Assembly (NCBI GenBank): GCA_963819735.1
Contig: CAWFXC010000001.1
Coordinates: 2,232,001-2,296,000 of the forward strand
DNA: 64,000 nt
Reading direction: 5' to 3'
Source of the DNA: CAWFXC01 sp963819735
GTDB taxonomy: Bacteria > Actinomycetota > Acidimicrobiia > IMCC26256 > DASPTH01
Shown here: in pieces, positions 8,647-17,586 of the stretch
Numbering within the stretch: the stretch's first letter is position 1
Layout: every line of letters begins with the position of its first letter
The notes under the pieces: generated by a model
The model's database searches: none
What the model was told of the DNA's origin: nothing
What the model saw: only the letters and a program-made list of their open reading frames with translations
Program-made: the position numbers and the translations under genes

Positions 8647-9950
8647 GTACGGCAATGACCCAGACGGACGTCGACACCGATCGCTACGTCGTGATCTCCG
8701 CCGACACGCACGGTGGGACCCGTGCCGACGGCTACGAGCCCTACGTCGACCGCGAGTTCCGCGCCGACTTCACCGAGTGGGTCACCGCGTTCCTCCGCGA
8801 GGTGGATGCGACGCGGGTGTCGCTCGACCGCTCGCTCGCGGAGCGAGGGGCCGACGCCGACAGCCTGCGCGAGTTCCACGCCCTCATGGCGCTGGGCCTC
8901 GGTGACGGCACGCGTCGGGTCGAGGCCCTCGAAACCGACGGCATCGCCGGAAGTGTGATCTTCGTCGGGACCGATCTCGACACGCTGCCGCCGTTCAATG
9001 CCGTGCCGGTGTCACTCGGGTCGGTCACCGCCCGGAAGTACCCACGAGCCCACCGCTGGGCTGGCGCCCGTGCCTACAACCGTTGGCTCGCCGAGTACTG
9101 CTCGACACATCCGGAGCGCTTCGCCGGGATCATGATCCTCCCCGATGTCGCCGACGTCGACGAAGCCGTGCGCGAAGTGCGCTGGGGTGCCGAAGTCGGG
9201 CTGCGCGGTGGCATCACGATGCCGCCGATGGACCTCGATCTCCCCGGCTACAGCGATCCGTCGTTCGATCCCCTCTGGGCCGCCTGTTGCGAGTACGGGA
9301 TGCCGGTCAACGTGCACGTCGGCAACCAGGGCGCCGACCCGCGTCTCTACGGCGCCACTCCCTTCGCGGGATTCATCGCCGCCGCCGAAGCCGAGTTCTG
9401 GGCCCGGCGACCGTTGCGGCTCCTCATGCTGGGAGGCGCGTTCGAACGCTTTCCCGACCTCCGCCTCGTGTTCGCCGAGATGCACGCCGACTGGATTCCC
9501 GACGAGCTCGCGGCCCTCGACCGCGCCTTCGACGCGGGCGTCGTGCGCGGCAATCGAACCGACGCGTTCTCCCTCTCCCCCCGCGAGTACTGGGCGCGCA
9601 ACTGCGCGGTCGGGGCGACGTTCATGACCCCGCGCGAGGCGCGCATGCGCGACGACATCGGCATCGGCACGATCATGTGGGGCAGCGATTTCCCGCATCC
9701 CGAAGGGACGTATCCGTTCACCCAGGAGTGCCTGCGCCGCACGTTCCACGACGTGCCGCGTGACGAGGTGCAGCTGATGTTGGCGGGCAACGCCGCCCGC
9801 ATCTACGGCTTCGATCTCGACGCTCTCCGCCCGATCGCCGACCGCATCGGCCCGCGCGTCTCGGAACTCGCCGAACCCCTGGACGTGATCCCCGACGGCT
9901 TCCGCCGCTGGGCCATGCAGATCGGCGGCCGGGCCCTCGAAGACGCGTGA
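8643..9950 (+). CDS. Amidohydrolase 2 family metal-dependent hydrolase
   Basis: The 435-residue product is a TIM-barrel hydrolase of the ACMSD/amidohydrolase-2 group. It opens with the strand YVVISADTHGG, where the family keeps its first metal ligands. VNVHVGNQG carries the mid-barrel His, and MWGSDFPHPEGTYPF near residue 345 is the hallmark C-terminal box with the catalytic Asp. Such enzymes hydrolyse or decarboxylate ring compounds. Its start overlaps the stop of a decayed ORF (ATGA), so it was probably second in an operon. Substrate unknown. Confidence 0.85.
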   Translation: MSTAMTQTDVDTDRYVVISADTHGGTRADGYEPYVDREFRADFTEWVTAFLREVDATRVSLDRSLAERGADADSLREFHALMALGLGDGTRRVEALETDGIAGSVIFVGTDLDTLPPFNAVPVSLGSVTARKYPRAHRWAGARAYNRWLAEYCSTHPERFAGIMILPDVADVDEAVREVRWGAEVGLRGGITMPPMDLDLPGYSDPSFDPLWAACCEYGMPVNVHVGNQGADPRLYGATPFAGFIAAAEAEFWARRPLRLLMLGGAFERFPDLRLVFAEMHADWIPDELAALDRAFDAGVVRGNRTDAFSLSPREYWARNCAVGATFMTPREARMRDDIGIGTIMWGSDFPHPEGTYPFTQECLRRTFHDVPRDEVQLMLAGNAARIYGFDLDALRPIADRIGPRVSELAEPLDVIPDGFRRWAMQIGGRALEDA

Positions 9951-9958
9951 GCCCGCGC

Positions 9959-10010
9959 CGAGCATCTCGGAGTTCGCACTCGAATACGTACGTCAACTCC
10001 GAGATGCTCG
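9959..10010. terminator. Perfect 16-bp inverted repeat between convergent genes
   Basis: CGAGCATCTCGGAGTT (9959-9974) pairs exactly with 9995-10010 around a 20-base loop. It begins nine bases after the amidohydrolase stop and ends 27 bases before the stop of the opposite gene, so it is well placed as a bidirectional transcription terminator. There is no T-tract, as is common in high-GC actinobacteria. Confidence 0.6.
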
Positions 10011-10037
10011 CAAGACCGGCACCGAAGCCGGGGCGGG

Positions 10038-10616
10038 CTAGACCGACGCGGCGGGCATGGTCTGCGCGCAGACGATCTGGCGCAGATCCTCGATGGCGCG
10101 GCACGCGGCGTCGATCTTGTCTTCCAGTGCGCCCAACCGGTCGGGAGACGCCGGCGCATCCTGGGTCCGGGCCTGCAACTGCGCCGCGCAGCCTTGGAAC
10201 AGCCGGATCGTGTCGCGTTCCTCGGCGATGTAACGGCCGAGGAGCTCACCGGTCTGGATGTCGATGGTGTGGTCGCGGAAGAACGTGTCGAAGACGTCGG
10301 GCTCGCCCGGCTCGCTCGCGTACTTCAGCAGCTCGAGCAGCTCGGCCTTCTCGAGGTCGGGACGGTCGGAGCGGGCGATCTCCAACCACTCGGCCCCGTG
10401 TGGATCGGCGGTGGGTTGCACCTCGAACCCCAACTCGTTGACGCGCTTCGCGAATGCCATGCCGTGTTCACCCTCGCGTGCCGCGACGGTGCGGAGCACC
10501 GCGCGCACATCGGGATCCGTGGTGACGTCGGCCCACGCCGAGAGGTATTCGTGCGCGCGGGATTCGGCGCAGGAGATGCCATTGAGCAGCCGGAGATAGC
10601 TCGGAGCTTCCGTCAT
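10038..10616 (-). CDS. Ferritin-like/rubrerythrin-type helical protein
   Basis: The 192-residue product is all helical. Helix pairs with Glu/His at ferritin-like spacing are visible (CAESRAHEYLSAWADV about 15-30, and AAREGEHGMAFAKRV about 44-58), followed by a second half with TGELLGRYIAEERDTI. This matches the ferritin-like superfamily with partly conserved di-metal ligands (E, ExxH). I use the ATG at 10616 behind GGAAGGA, not the GTG one codon earlier. It is monocistronic. Iron storage, peroxide handling or a non-metal structural role are all possible. Confidence 0.6.
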   Translation of the reverse strand: MTEAPSYLRLLNGISCAESRAHEYLSAWADVTTDPDVRAVLRTVAAREGEHGMAFAKRVNELGFEVQPTADPHGAEWLEIARSDRPDLEKAELLELLKYASEPGEPDVFDTFFRDHTIDIQTGELLGRYIAEERDTIRLFQGCAAQLQARTQDAPASPDRLGALEDKIDAACRAIEDLRQIVCAQTMPAASV

Positions 10617-10727
10617 CACGATTTCCTTCCCCCATACGCAGCGCGCACCAGGTGAGGCTGCGTCATCGATTGACCGTTCGCGGAAGTGTGCCAGGGCCCA
10701 TGCTCGGCCGCCAGACGAGCCGGTCGG

Positions 10728-10949
10728 TCAGCTGCCCTCGCTGACGACGACCACGTAGGCCTCCTGATCGAGGCTCAACGTGCCGACCTCGGTGTGGATC
10801 TGGATGAGCGTGCCGTTGGGTTCCACCTCGAACGCGGTCAACGTGTCGGCGACGGGTACCAGCTCATCGGTGCCGTCGACCCGCCAGTCGGCGATCAGGT
10901 GGAACGTCGTACCGGGCTGGAGTTGATCGGCTCTCGTGCGGTCAGTCAT
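10728..10949 (-). CDS. Small hypothetical beta-rich protein
   Basis: The 73-residue product has a short polar N-terminus (MTDRTRADQLQPGTTF), then alternating strands ending VGTLSLDQEAYVVVVSEGS. There are no Cys and no signal peptide. Codon use is like its neighbours. I do not recognise it; its fold looks like a small beta barrel. Confidence 0.5.
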   Translation of the reverse strand: MTDRTRADQLQPGTTFHLIADWRVDGTDELVPVADTLTAFEVEPNGTLIQIHTEVGTLSLDQEAYVVVVSEGS

Positions 10950-11007
10950 AGGAGCAGTGTCGCGCCGATGGTGCCGTCGCCCTCGCGACGCTCCGAAAAC
11001 CCGGTGT

Positions 11008-11718
11008 TCAGCGGATCTCGCCCAGGTGCACCACGTACCACTCGCCCCGCCACGAGATCAGCGAGGTCACCGGGAACGTGTGCGCGGTGCCGTCGAGCGT
11101 GTAGCGCAGCACGGTGCCGTAGACCCGCCAGTACGACAGCTTGTTCGACTCCTCACCCGGTTGCACCAGCACCGCCTGGCTCTGCGGGACGTCGATCCCG
11201 GTGAACTGCGCCGCAGACGCATTGCCCCCGAGTTGTGCGTGCAACGTGTGAATGTCCTGCGCGTAGTTCGCGATGAGCCGCTGCTCGTAGTCGGTCGCGG
11301 GATCCGCGATCGCCTTCACTTGGAGGTACGCGGCCTTCGGGAAGAACAACGGCATCGCCAGCGCGGGTTGGTCCTGCACGATCGCGTTCCAGAGTCCATG
11401 CACTCCGTCGTTGAACGTCGCGCCGCTCGCGGTGGGTTCGCCCAGTGTCTGGGGGAGCGACCCGGGATCGACGGTGCTCGTCGTGGCCGCGGTGGTCGAC
11501 GTCGGCACCGTGGTGGCCGGCACCGTCGTCGGGTCGGTCGTGGTGGCGGCGAAGCCCGTCGGGGCGGTGGCCGGCGCGGTGATCGGCGCCGACGCCGAGG
11601 CACGCACCCAGGGCGACGATCCGCTACCGGGGCCGAGGGTCACCAGCGCGAGACCGATCACGCCGGCGACCGCGACCACGCCCAGCGTGACCCACCGTTC
11701 GGCCCCGGAATCCTCCAT
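11008..11718 (-). CDS. Membrane-anchored extracytoplasmic protein, unknown
   Basis: The 236-residue product runs from ATG 11718. A single N-terminal helix (TLGVVAVAGVIGLALVTL, about 11-28) is followed by a long Thr/Pro/Ala linker (about 35-85), typical of an envelope-spanning stalk. A folded domain (about 95-236) has an NTF2/SnoaL-like strand pattern ending TSLISWRGEWYVVHLGEIR. The reading frame continues upstream, but that part is Arg/Pro-rich and looks non-coding. It is probably anchored by the helix and displayed outside. It is divergent from the acidic protein at 11763. Confidence 0.65.
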   Translation of the reverse strand: MEDSGAERWVTLGVVAVAGVIGLALVTLGPGSGSSPWVRASASAPITAPATAPTGFAATTTDPTTVPATTVPTSTTAATTSTVDPGSLPQTLGEPTASGATFNDGVHGLWNAIVQDQPALAMPLFFPKAAYLQVKAIADPATDYEQRLIANYAQDIHTLHAQLGGNASAAQFTGIDVPQSQAVLVQPGEESNKLSYWRVYGTVLRYTLDGTAHTFPVTSLISWRGEWYVVHLGEIR

Positions 11719-11762
11719 TCCGCCGACGCTAGAGGACGACTCTCCGGGCGTACCGTGGCGGT

Positions 11763-12143
11763 GTGGACGACGAACGCGAGCCCGACGAGATCGAGGCCAC
11801 CGACCCCACCGCGGTCGATGGGGCGGATGAGAGTGAAGGCGTCGCCGGCGATGAAACGGAGGAAGCAGAAGAAGGAAAGGAAGCGACGGGCGACGCCTTC
11901 GAACGCCCGATCGACCGCTTCCGTCGCTCGGGGGCCGGTTCGGTGATCGCGGCCGGCCTGCTCGGCGTGCGCGACGCACTCGAAGGGCGCCCGAAGAACG
12001 AAGAGGCCGCCATCCTCACCGAGGCGCCGGGACAGCCCCACCGCGGCAACATCGACCTCGTGCTCGACCCCGATCATCCGGAGCGCTCGATCGCGATCGT
12101 CCGGCTTCCTCCGCCGCCGGATCCCGAGGAACCCGCGACCTGA
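11763..12143 (+). CDS. Small acidic hypothetical protein
   Basis: The 126-residue product starts at GTG 11763. The first 40 residues are strongly acidic (GDETEEAEEGKE). A conserved-looking middle follows (ERPIDRFRRSGAGSVIAAGLLGVRDALEGRP), then the tail DHPERSIAIVRLPPPPD. No domain is recognised. Close actinobacterial genomes often carry such short acidic proteins of unknown role. Confidence 0.55.
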   Translation: MDDEREPDEIEATDPTAVDGADESEGVAGDETEEAEEGKEATGDAFERPIDRFRRSGAGSVIAAGLLGVRDALEGRPKNEEAAILTEAPGQPHRGNIDLVLDPDHPERSIAIVRLPPPPDPEEPAT

Positions 12144-12161
12144 CGCCGGCGAGCGGAGCGG

Positions 12162-13085
12162 CTACTCCATCGCTCCGAGGCTGGGGTTGGCGGCGACGTC
12201 GAGCCCCGCGAACAACATCAACTCGGGATGGCCCTTCAACTCCGAGTTGAGGAAGTCGAGCGTCACGCGCACGACGAGGCCGAAGTGCGGATCGGCGGGA
12301 TCGGTGTAGGGCCCCTCGTGCGTGGCCCCGAACAGCGAGACGGTGTACTTCGGCGGCACGAGGTGCGCACGGTCCCACCCGATCGCCTGCGGGTACGGGT
12401 TGTACACGTCGTTGTCGCTCAGGAAGTGCAGGAGCGGTCGCCCGTTGGGTTGGTAGAGGTCGCCGGTGAAGTCGGCGGCGTACGAGATCACCGCGCGCAC
12501 CCGCGGATCGTTCCGGAACGGCTCGTAGCCGTCGCCGAACGCGATCGCGGCGCCGTCGGAGTGACCGGCCACGGCGATGCGTTGCGGGTCGATGAGGCCA
12601 CCGAGGTCGGGGTCGGCCGACGCCGAGAGGTCGAGCATCTTGGTGGTGACGTACCAGGTGTCGGGGAACTTCTCGGCCCAGTCGACGATGTCGTTGGGGC
12701 CGGCCGGCTGACCGCTGAGGATCGGATAGGTGGGTGACGCGACGACGTAACCGGCGCCCGCGATCTGCGTGAGCAGCGCCTGGTAGAAGCTGGGCCCCAC
12801 GCCGTAACCGGGCGCGAACACCACGAGCGGATACGGACCGTTGTTCTTGTCGGTGGGGTACCAGATCGTCGTGGGGATCGACCGCGAGTCGGAGCCCGGG
12901 AACGCGTCGAGTGCCGGCGTCGAGCGGCTGGTGTCGGTGAACGTGACCTGGCGTGACGCGATCGGGTGCCCGGTGCCGATGGGCAGTTGCGACACCGGCC
13001 CCGGCGGGGGTGGCGGAGGTGCGCACGCCGCTGCGATCACGCCGAACAGCATCAGCACTGCAGCAATCCACGCGTTTCGTCTCAT
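12162..13085 (-). CDS. Lipoprotein alpha/beta hydrolase (PAF-acetylhydrolase/chlorophyllase-like)
   Basis: The 307-residue product has a lipoprotein signal: positive start MRRNAW, a hydrophobic core and a lipobox ending AAAC at about residue 22, then a Pro run. The mature part is an alpha/beta hydrolase: VVFAPGYG oxyanion region, nucleophile Ser in VAGHSDGAA, an Asp in FLSDNDVYN and a His in GATHEGPY. It should act as an esterase or lipase on the outer face of the membrane. I use the ATG at 13085 rather than 13094 because it gives a standard signal. RibB lies 83 bases upstream on the same strand. Confidence 0.8.
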   Translation of the reverse strand: MRRNAWIAAVLMLFGVIAAACAPPPPPPGPVSQLPIGTGHPIASRQVTFTDTSRSTPALDAFPGSDSRSIPTTIWYPTDKNNGPYPLVVFAPGYGVGPSFYQALLTQIAGAGYVVASPTYPILSGQPAGPNDIVDWAEKFPDTWYVTTKMLDLSASADPDLGGLIDPQRIAVAGHSDGAAIAFGDGYEPFRNDPRVRAVISYAADFTGDLYQPNGRPLLHFLSDNDVYNPYPQAIGWDRAHLVPPKYTVSLFGATHEGPYTDPADPHFGLVVRVTLDFLNSELKGHPELMLFAGLDVAANPSLGAME

Positions 13086-13168
13086 GCTGAACACGTCGGC
13101 AGGATCGGTGCTTCCCCTTGAATCGCGGCCTGAATCAGTTCGACAGAGTCAGGTGGAAGCCACCCTGT

Positions 13169-13816
13169 TTACAGCATGAGCGGCGCGACCAACCCATGGG
13201 ACGCAGTGTCGTCGTGCGCGAGACGGTGCTCCACCACCTGGTCGACCGACACCATCGCGATGCGGTGGTCGGTGGCGAACTGTTCGAGGTAGGGGATGCG
13301 GGCGGGGGACCCGTCCTCGCACAGCACCTCGCAGATCATCGCGATCGGGGGGAGGCCGGCGAGCCGCGACAGGTCGACTGCGGCTTCGGTGTGGCCGCGC
13401 CGTTCGAGCACACCGCCGGCGCGAGCGCGCAGCGGGAACACGTGACCCGGTCGCTGGAAGTCGGAGGGACGCGCGCCGGCGTCGACGACGCGACGAATGG
13501 TCAGGGCGCGATCGGCGGCGCCGATGCCGCTGCCCGCGGTGACGTGGTCGATCGACACCGCGAACGCGGTGTCGTTGCCGGCGCGGTCCGACGGGACCAT
13601 GGGCCACATGTCGAGTTGGTCGAGCCGCCCGGCGTCGCACGGCATGCACACCAGACCGCGGGCCCAGCGCAACATGAAGTTCACCGCCTCGGGGGTGACC
13701 CAGCTCGCGGCCATCGTGAGATCGCCCTCGTTCTCGCGGTCTTCGTCGTCGACGACGAGAACCATCTCACCGCGGCGGATGCGTTTCAGGGCTTCGTCGA
13801 TGGTGGTGAGCGACAT
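13169..13816 (-). CDS. ribB: 3,4-dihydroxy-2-butanone-4-phosphate synthase
   Basis: This makes the four-carbon unit of riboflavin from ribulose 5-phosphate. The 215-residue length is that of the single-domain enzyme, without the GTP cyclohydrolase II domain that many actinobacteria fuse to it. Diagnostic motifs are the acidic loop VVDDEDRENEGDL (about 21-33), the catalytic RRGHTEAAVDL and EVLCEDG. It follows the two-component genes after ten bases on the same strand. No FMN riboswitch is visible upstream and no other rib gene is in the window. Confidence 0.92.
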   Translation of the reverse strand: MSLTTIDEALKRIRRGEMVLVVDDEDRENEGDLTMAASWVTPEAVNFMLRWARGLVCMPCDAGRLDQLDMWPMVPSDRAGNDTAFAVSIDHVTAGSGIGAADRALTIRRVVDAGARPSDFQRPGHVFPLRARAGGVLERRGHTEAAVDLSRLAGLPPIAMICEVLCEDGSPARIPYLEQFATDHRIAMVSVDQVVEHRLAHDDTASHGLVAPLML

Positions 13817-13826
13817 CGTTGTCTCC

Positions 13827-14843
13827 TCAGTTGTGGGGAAGGGTGACGACCATGCGGCAGCCGTGGGGCTCCCGACGTTCGGGGTGGATGTCGCCGCCGT
13901 GGAGGTCGACGATCCACTGGGCGATGGCGAGGCCGAGTCCCGCGCCGCCGTCGCTCGATGAGCGGGCGGTGTCGGCGCGGTAGAAGCGTTCGAAGATGCG
14001 CGCCTCGTCGACCTCGGCGATACCGGGACCTTCGTCGAGGACTTCGATGGTGACGCCGTCGTGATTCCGTTTGGCCCGTACCTCGACCGTCCCTCCGAGC
14101 GGCGTGTGGCGCACGGCGTTCTCGAGCAGGTTGGCCACGACCTGGTGGACGCGTTCGGGGTCGCCGTCGGCGGTGAGGTCGGGGGAATCGACCGACACCG
14201 ACACCGCGACCTCGGGTGCGTGCAGCTGTTGTTCGCGCACCGCGTGCGTCAGCAGTGGTTCGACGCGGAACTCCGTGCGTTCGAGCGGCACCGCGCCCGA
14301 CTCGAGCCGGGAGAGATCCAGGAGCTGCTTCACCAGGCGACCGAGGCGCTCGACCTGAGCCAACATCGTGCGGAAGGTCTCGGGATCGGGTTCGGACACC
14401 CCGTCGACCAGGTTCTCGAGCACGGCCTGGAGCGCGGTGATGGGGGTGCGCAGCTCGTGGGAGACGTTGGCCACGAGGTCGCGGCGCACGCGATCGGTCT
14501 CGGCCAGCTCGGCGGCCATCTGGTTGAACGCCCGGGCCAGCTCGCCGACCTCGTCGCGCGCCGAGGAGCTCACCCGACGGTCGTAGTTGCCCTTGCTCAT
14601 CTCCGACGCCGCCGCCGCCATCTCGCGCAGGGGCGAGGTCATGCCGCGCGCGAGGAACCAGACCATGACCATCGCCACCGCGCCGGCGATGATCCCGCTC
14701 ACCGATGGCCACACGCCGATCTTGATCCCGATCCAGAACACGAACACCGTGACCGCCACCGCGGCCGCGATCACGAAACCCAGCTTGAGCTTCAGCGACG
14801 GGACGTCGTCGAGCGGGTGAGCGAGACGCTCGCGGCGATTCAC
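13827..14843 (-). CDS. Membrane sensor histidine kinase
   Basis: The 338-residue product has two N-terminal membrane helices (about 20-40 and 48-66) with almost no extracytoplasmic loop. HAMP follows (about 66-120), then the HisKA box ANVSHELRTPITAL with the phospho-acceptor His, and a HATPase domain: N box NLLENAVRHTP, G1 DEGPGI and G2 GGAGLGLAI. The GTG start overlaps the regulator stop by four bases (GTGA), so the pair is translated together. The short loop suggests it senses membrane or cytoplasmic signals. Confidence 0.9.
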   Translation of the reverse strand: MNRRERLAHPLDDVPSLKLKLGFVIAAAVAVTVFVFWIGIKIGVWPSVSGIIAGAVAMVMVWFLARGMTSPLREMAAAASEMSKGNYDRRVSSSARDEVGELARAFNQMAAELAETDRVRRDLVANVSHELRTPITALQAVLENLVDGVSEPDPETFRTMLAQVERLGRLVKQLLDLSRLESGAVPLERTEFRVEPLLTHAVREQQLHAPEVAVSVSVDSPDLTADGDPERVHQVVANLLENAVRHTPLGGTVEVRAKRNHDGVTIEVLDEGPGIAEVDEARIFERFYRADTARSSSDGGAGLGLAIAQWIVDLHGGDIHPERREPHGCRMVVTLPHN

Positions 14844-15550
14844 GGTGTGCCGGTTCGGGGTTCGTCGCCGGCCGCGTAGCCGACACCGTGCACCGTGCGC
14901 ACGGTGTCGTTGCCGAGCTTGCGCCGCAGCGCGCGCACGTGGGAGTCGACGGTGCGCGCGCCGGCGCCGTCGTGGTACCCCCAGACCTGCGCGAGGAGCT
15001 GCTCGCGCGTGAAGACACGCGCCGGTCGTTCGGCGAGGTACGCGAGGAGGTCGAACTCGGTGGGGGTGAGGTGAACGAGCTCGTCGTGGAGCTGCACCCG
15101 CCGCGACACCGTGTCGATGGTGACGGTGCCCAGCCGGAGCGTGCCCGACTGCGACGACGGGCGACGCTCCACCCGGCGGAGCAGGGCGTGGACCCGGGCG
15201 ACGAGCTCACGGGCGCTGAACGGCTTGGTGAGGTAGTCGTCGGCGCCCACCGACAGGCCGACGACGAGGTCGGTCTCGGAGTCGCGAGCGGTCAGCATCA
15301 GGACGGGCACCGGCCGGTCGCGTTGGATCTCCCGGCACACGTCGAGGCCGTCGAGTCCGGGGAGCATGAGGTCGAGCACCACGAGGTCGGGGCGCAGGAG
15401 CCGGCACTGCTCGACCCCGGCCGGGCCGTCGGCTGCGATCGCGACCTCGAAGCCTTCGCTCCGCAGGCGGGTGGCCACCGCTTCGGCGATCGAACGCTCG
15501 TCCTCCACGACCAGAATCGTGCGCGTGAGGGCGGGCGCCGGAACGGACAT
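14840..15550 (-). CDS. OmpR/PhoB-family response regulator
   Basis: The 236-residue product starts at ATG 15550. The receiver domain shows the acidic pair VVEDERS, the phospho-acceptor Asp in DLVVLDLMLPG, Thr in VLMLTARD and Lys in YLTKPF. The C-terminal winged helix has HLTPTEFDLLAYLAE and the recognition stretch VDSHVRALRRKLG. It should control genes in response to the coupled kinase; the targets are not evident. An in-frame extension upstream to 15646 lacks a good start. Confidence 0.92.
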   Translation of the reverse strand: MSVPAPALTRTILVVEDERSIAEAVATRLRSEGFEVAIAADGPAGVEQCRLLRPDLVVLDLMLPGLDGLDVCREIQRDRPVPVLMLTARDSETDLVVGLSVGADDYLTKPFSARELVARVHALLRRVERRPSSQSGTLRLGTVTIDTVSRRVQLHDELVHLTPTEFDLLAYLAERPARVFTREQLLAQVWGYHDGAGARTVDSHVRALRRKLGNDTVRTVHGVGYAAGDEPRTGTP

Positions 15551-15684
15551 GTCAGCAAAGGATAAGGATCCGGTCTGCAGGTGTCTCGCCGGAGGTGTGG
15601 AGATTCGGTGCAGATCGGTACGTTGAAAGGGGACGCAGGGGTGCATTCGGCCCGGAGCGGTCAGGCGACGGTCAGACGGCGGTC

Positions 15685-17586
15685 ATGCAAATGCCACAGA
15701 CGAGAAACTGGCGCGGGGCGCGCGGCTACTCAGATGTCGGCGTGGCGCAACTCGAGGCGGCGGGCGACGCCATCGACCTTCGTGAGGTGACGGTGTCACC
15801 CGTGCTCGAGTATCTCCAGCAGCTGCTCGACGAGTACCGGGACGTCGACGACGGCGAGGTCGCGACCTACATCCCCGAGCTCGGCCGGGCCGATCCGTCG
15901 TGGTTCGGGATCTGCGTGGTGACCGCCGACGGGCACGTGTACGAGGTGGGCGACAGCGCGGTCGAGTTCACGATCCAATCGATCTCCAAGCCGTTCGTGT
16001 TCGGGATGGCGCTCGAGGACCAGGGCCGCGACGCGGTCCTCGAGCGGGTGGGCGTGGAGCCGTCGGGCGACGCGTTCAACTCGATCGCGGTCGACGACCG
16101 CAGCCGCCCGTTCAACCCGATGGTCAACGCCGGGGCGATCGTGGCGACCGGCTTGATCGAACAGAGCGACGGACTCACCCCGATGGAACGGATCACCAGA
16201 TCGTTCTCGCGGTACGCGGGCCGCACCCTCGACCTCGACGAGTCGGTGTACCGCTCGGAGAGCATCACCGGCGACCGCAACCGCGCCATCGCCTACCTCA
16301 TGCGCAGCTTCGGCACGCTCGAGGGTGACACGGATGCGGTGATCGACGCGTACTTCCGGCAGTGCTCGTTGCTCGTGACCGTGCGGGACCTCGCCATGAT
16401 GGCGGCCACCCTCGCCAATCGCGGACGCAACCCCGTCACCGACGAACTCGCGCTCGAGCCTCGCTACGTCGAGAACGTGTTGAGCGTGATGAGCACGTGC
16501 GGGATGTACGACTACGCCGGCGAGTGGGTCTACACCGTCGGTCTGCCGGCCAAGAGCGGCGTGGCGGGCGGAGTGATCGCGGTGCTGCCCGGTCAACTCG
16601 GGATCGGCGTGTTCTCGCCGCGGCTCGACGCGCGCGGCAACAGTGCGCGGGGGATCAAGGTCTGCCAGCGACTGGCGGCCGACTTCGACCTCCACCCCCT
16701 GCGGTACCAGCCCGAGCTGCGCGCCGTCGTGCGCCGCAAGTACCACTGCCGCGACACGCGCTCCAATCACATTCGCACCCCGGCCGAGTACGAGTGGCTC
16801 GAATCCCGGGCCGAGTCGATCGCGGTCTACGAGCTCCAGGGTGAACTGTTCTTCAGCTCCACCGAGCGGTTGTTCCGCGACGTGGTGGAAGACCTGGTCG
16901 ATGTGGAGTTCGTGGTGCTCGACTGCAAACGCGTCGGCAGCATCGATCGCACCGCCATCTCGTTGCTCACCAGCCTGCACGAAGCACTCGACGACGTCGG
17001 GCGCGTGCTCCTGCTCTCCGACTCCGGGCATCCCGAGGAGCTCTTCTCGGTCGGTGCGCTCACCTTCACCGACACCGATGCCGCGCTCGAGTGGTGCGAG
17101 AACCACATCCTCGAAGGGCTCGAGCACGTCGGGGTGGGGGCGGCCCTCGACCTCGCCGGCCAGGAGCTGCTGCAGGGCCTCACGACCGACGAGCTCGACG
17201 CGGTCGAGCGACTCGCCGACGTGCGGACCGTTCCCCCGGGCCAGGTCGTGTTCCGCGAGGGCGACCGCGCCGACTCGATCTACTTCGTGCTGTCCGGTCG
17301 CGTGAGTGTGCGCCTCCCGCTCGGCGGCCGCGGTCGCGACCGGCGGCTCGCGACCCTCGGGCCCGGGCTCGCGTTCGGCGAGATGGCGTTCCTCGACGAA
17401 GGCCGGCGCTCCGCCGACGTCGTCACGGAGGACGAGTCGGTGCTCGCCTGCATCGCGATCGACGACCTGCGCCAACTCGGGGCGCAGCACCCCGGGTTGG
17501 TCGCCACCGTCTCCGCGAACCTGGCGCGCAATCTGTCGGGCCGTCTGCGGCGAGCCAACGAACAGGTGCGGATGCTCGCGCACTAG
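15685..17586 (+). CDS. glsA: Glutaminase A fused to STAS and cyclic nucleotide-binding domains
   Basis: About 633 residues encode three domains. Residues 35-330 are serine-dependent beta-lactamase-fold glutaminase: the catalytic SxxK is in IQSISKPFVF, with MVNAGAI, and YDYAGEWVYTVGLPAKSGVAG split over the active site. Residues about 375-480 are a STAS domain (VAVYELQGELFF, FVVLDCKRVGSIDRTAISLL) that has Asp-Arg-Thr where antagonists have DSSG. Residues about 505-625 are a cNMP beta-roll (GQVVFREGDRADSIYFVLSG, AFGEMAFLDEGRRSADV). It hydrolyses glutamine to glutamate and ammonia; the extra domains suggest allosteric control. The start is uncertain (15685 or 15691). Its stop overlaps the thiQ stop by four bases. 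Confidence 0.9.
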   Translation: MQMPQTRNWRGARGYSDVGVAQLEAAGDAIDLREVTVSPVLEYLQQLLDEYRDVDDGEVATYIPELGRADPSWFGICVVTADGHVYEVGDSAVEFTIQSISKPFVFGMALEDQGRDAVLERVGVEPSGDAFNSIAVDDRSRPFNPMVNAGAIVATGLIEQSDGLTPMERITRSFSRYAGRTLDLDESVYRSESITGDRNRAIAYLMRSFGTLEGDTDAVIDAYFRQCSLLVTVRDLAMMAATLANRGRNPVTDELALEPRYVENVLSVMSTCGMYDYAGEWVYTVGLPAKSGVAGGVIAVLPGQLGIGVFSPRLDARGNSARGIKVCQRLAADFDLHPLRYQPELRAVVRRKYHCRDTRSNHIRTPAEYEWLESRAESIAVYELQGELFFSSTERLFRDVVEDLVDVEFVVLDCKRVGSIDRTAISLLTSLHEALDDVGRVLLLSDSGHPEELFSVGALTFTDTDAALEWCENHILEGLEHVGVGAALDLAGQELLQGLTTDELDAVERLADVRTVPPGQVVFREGDRADSIYFVLSGRVSVRLPLGGRGRDRRLATLGPGLAFGEMAFLDEGRRSADVVTEDESVLACIAIDDLRQLGAQHPGLVATVSANLARNLSGRLRRANEQVRMLAH

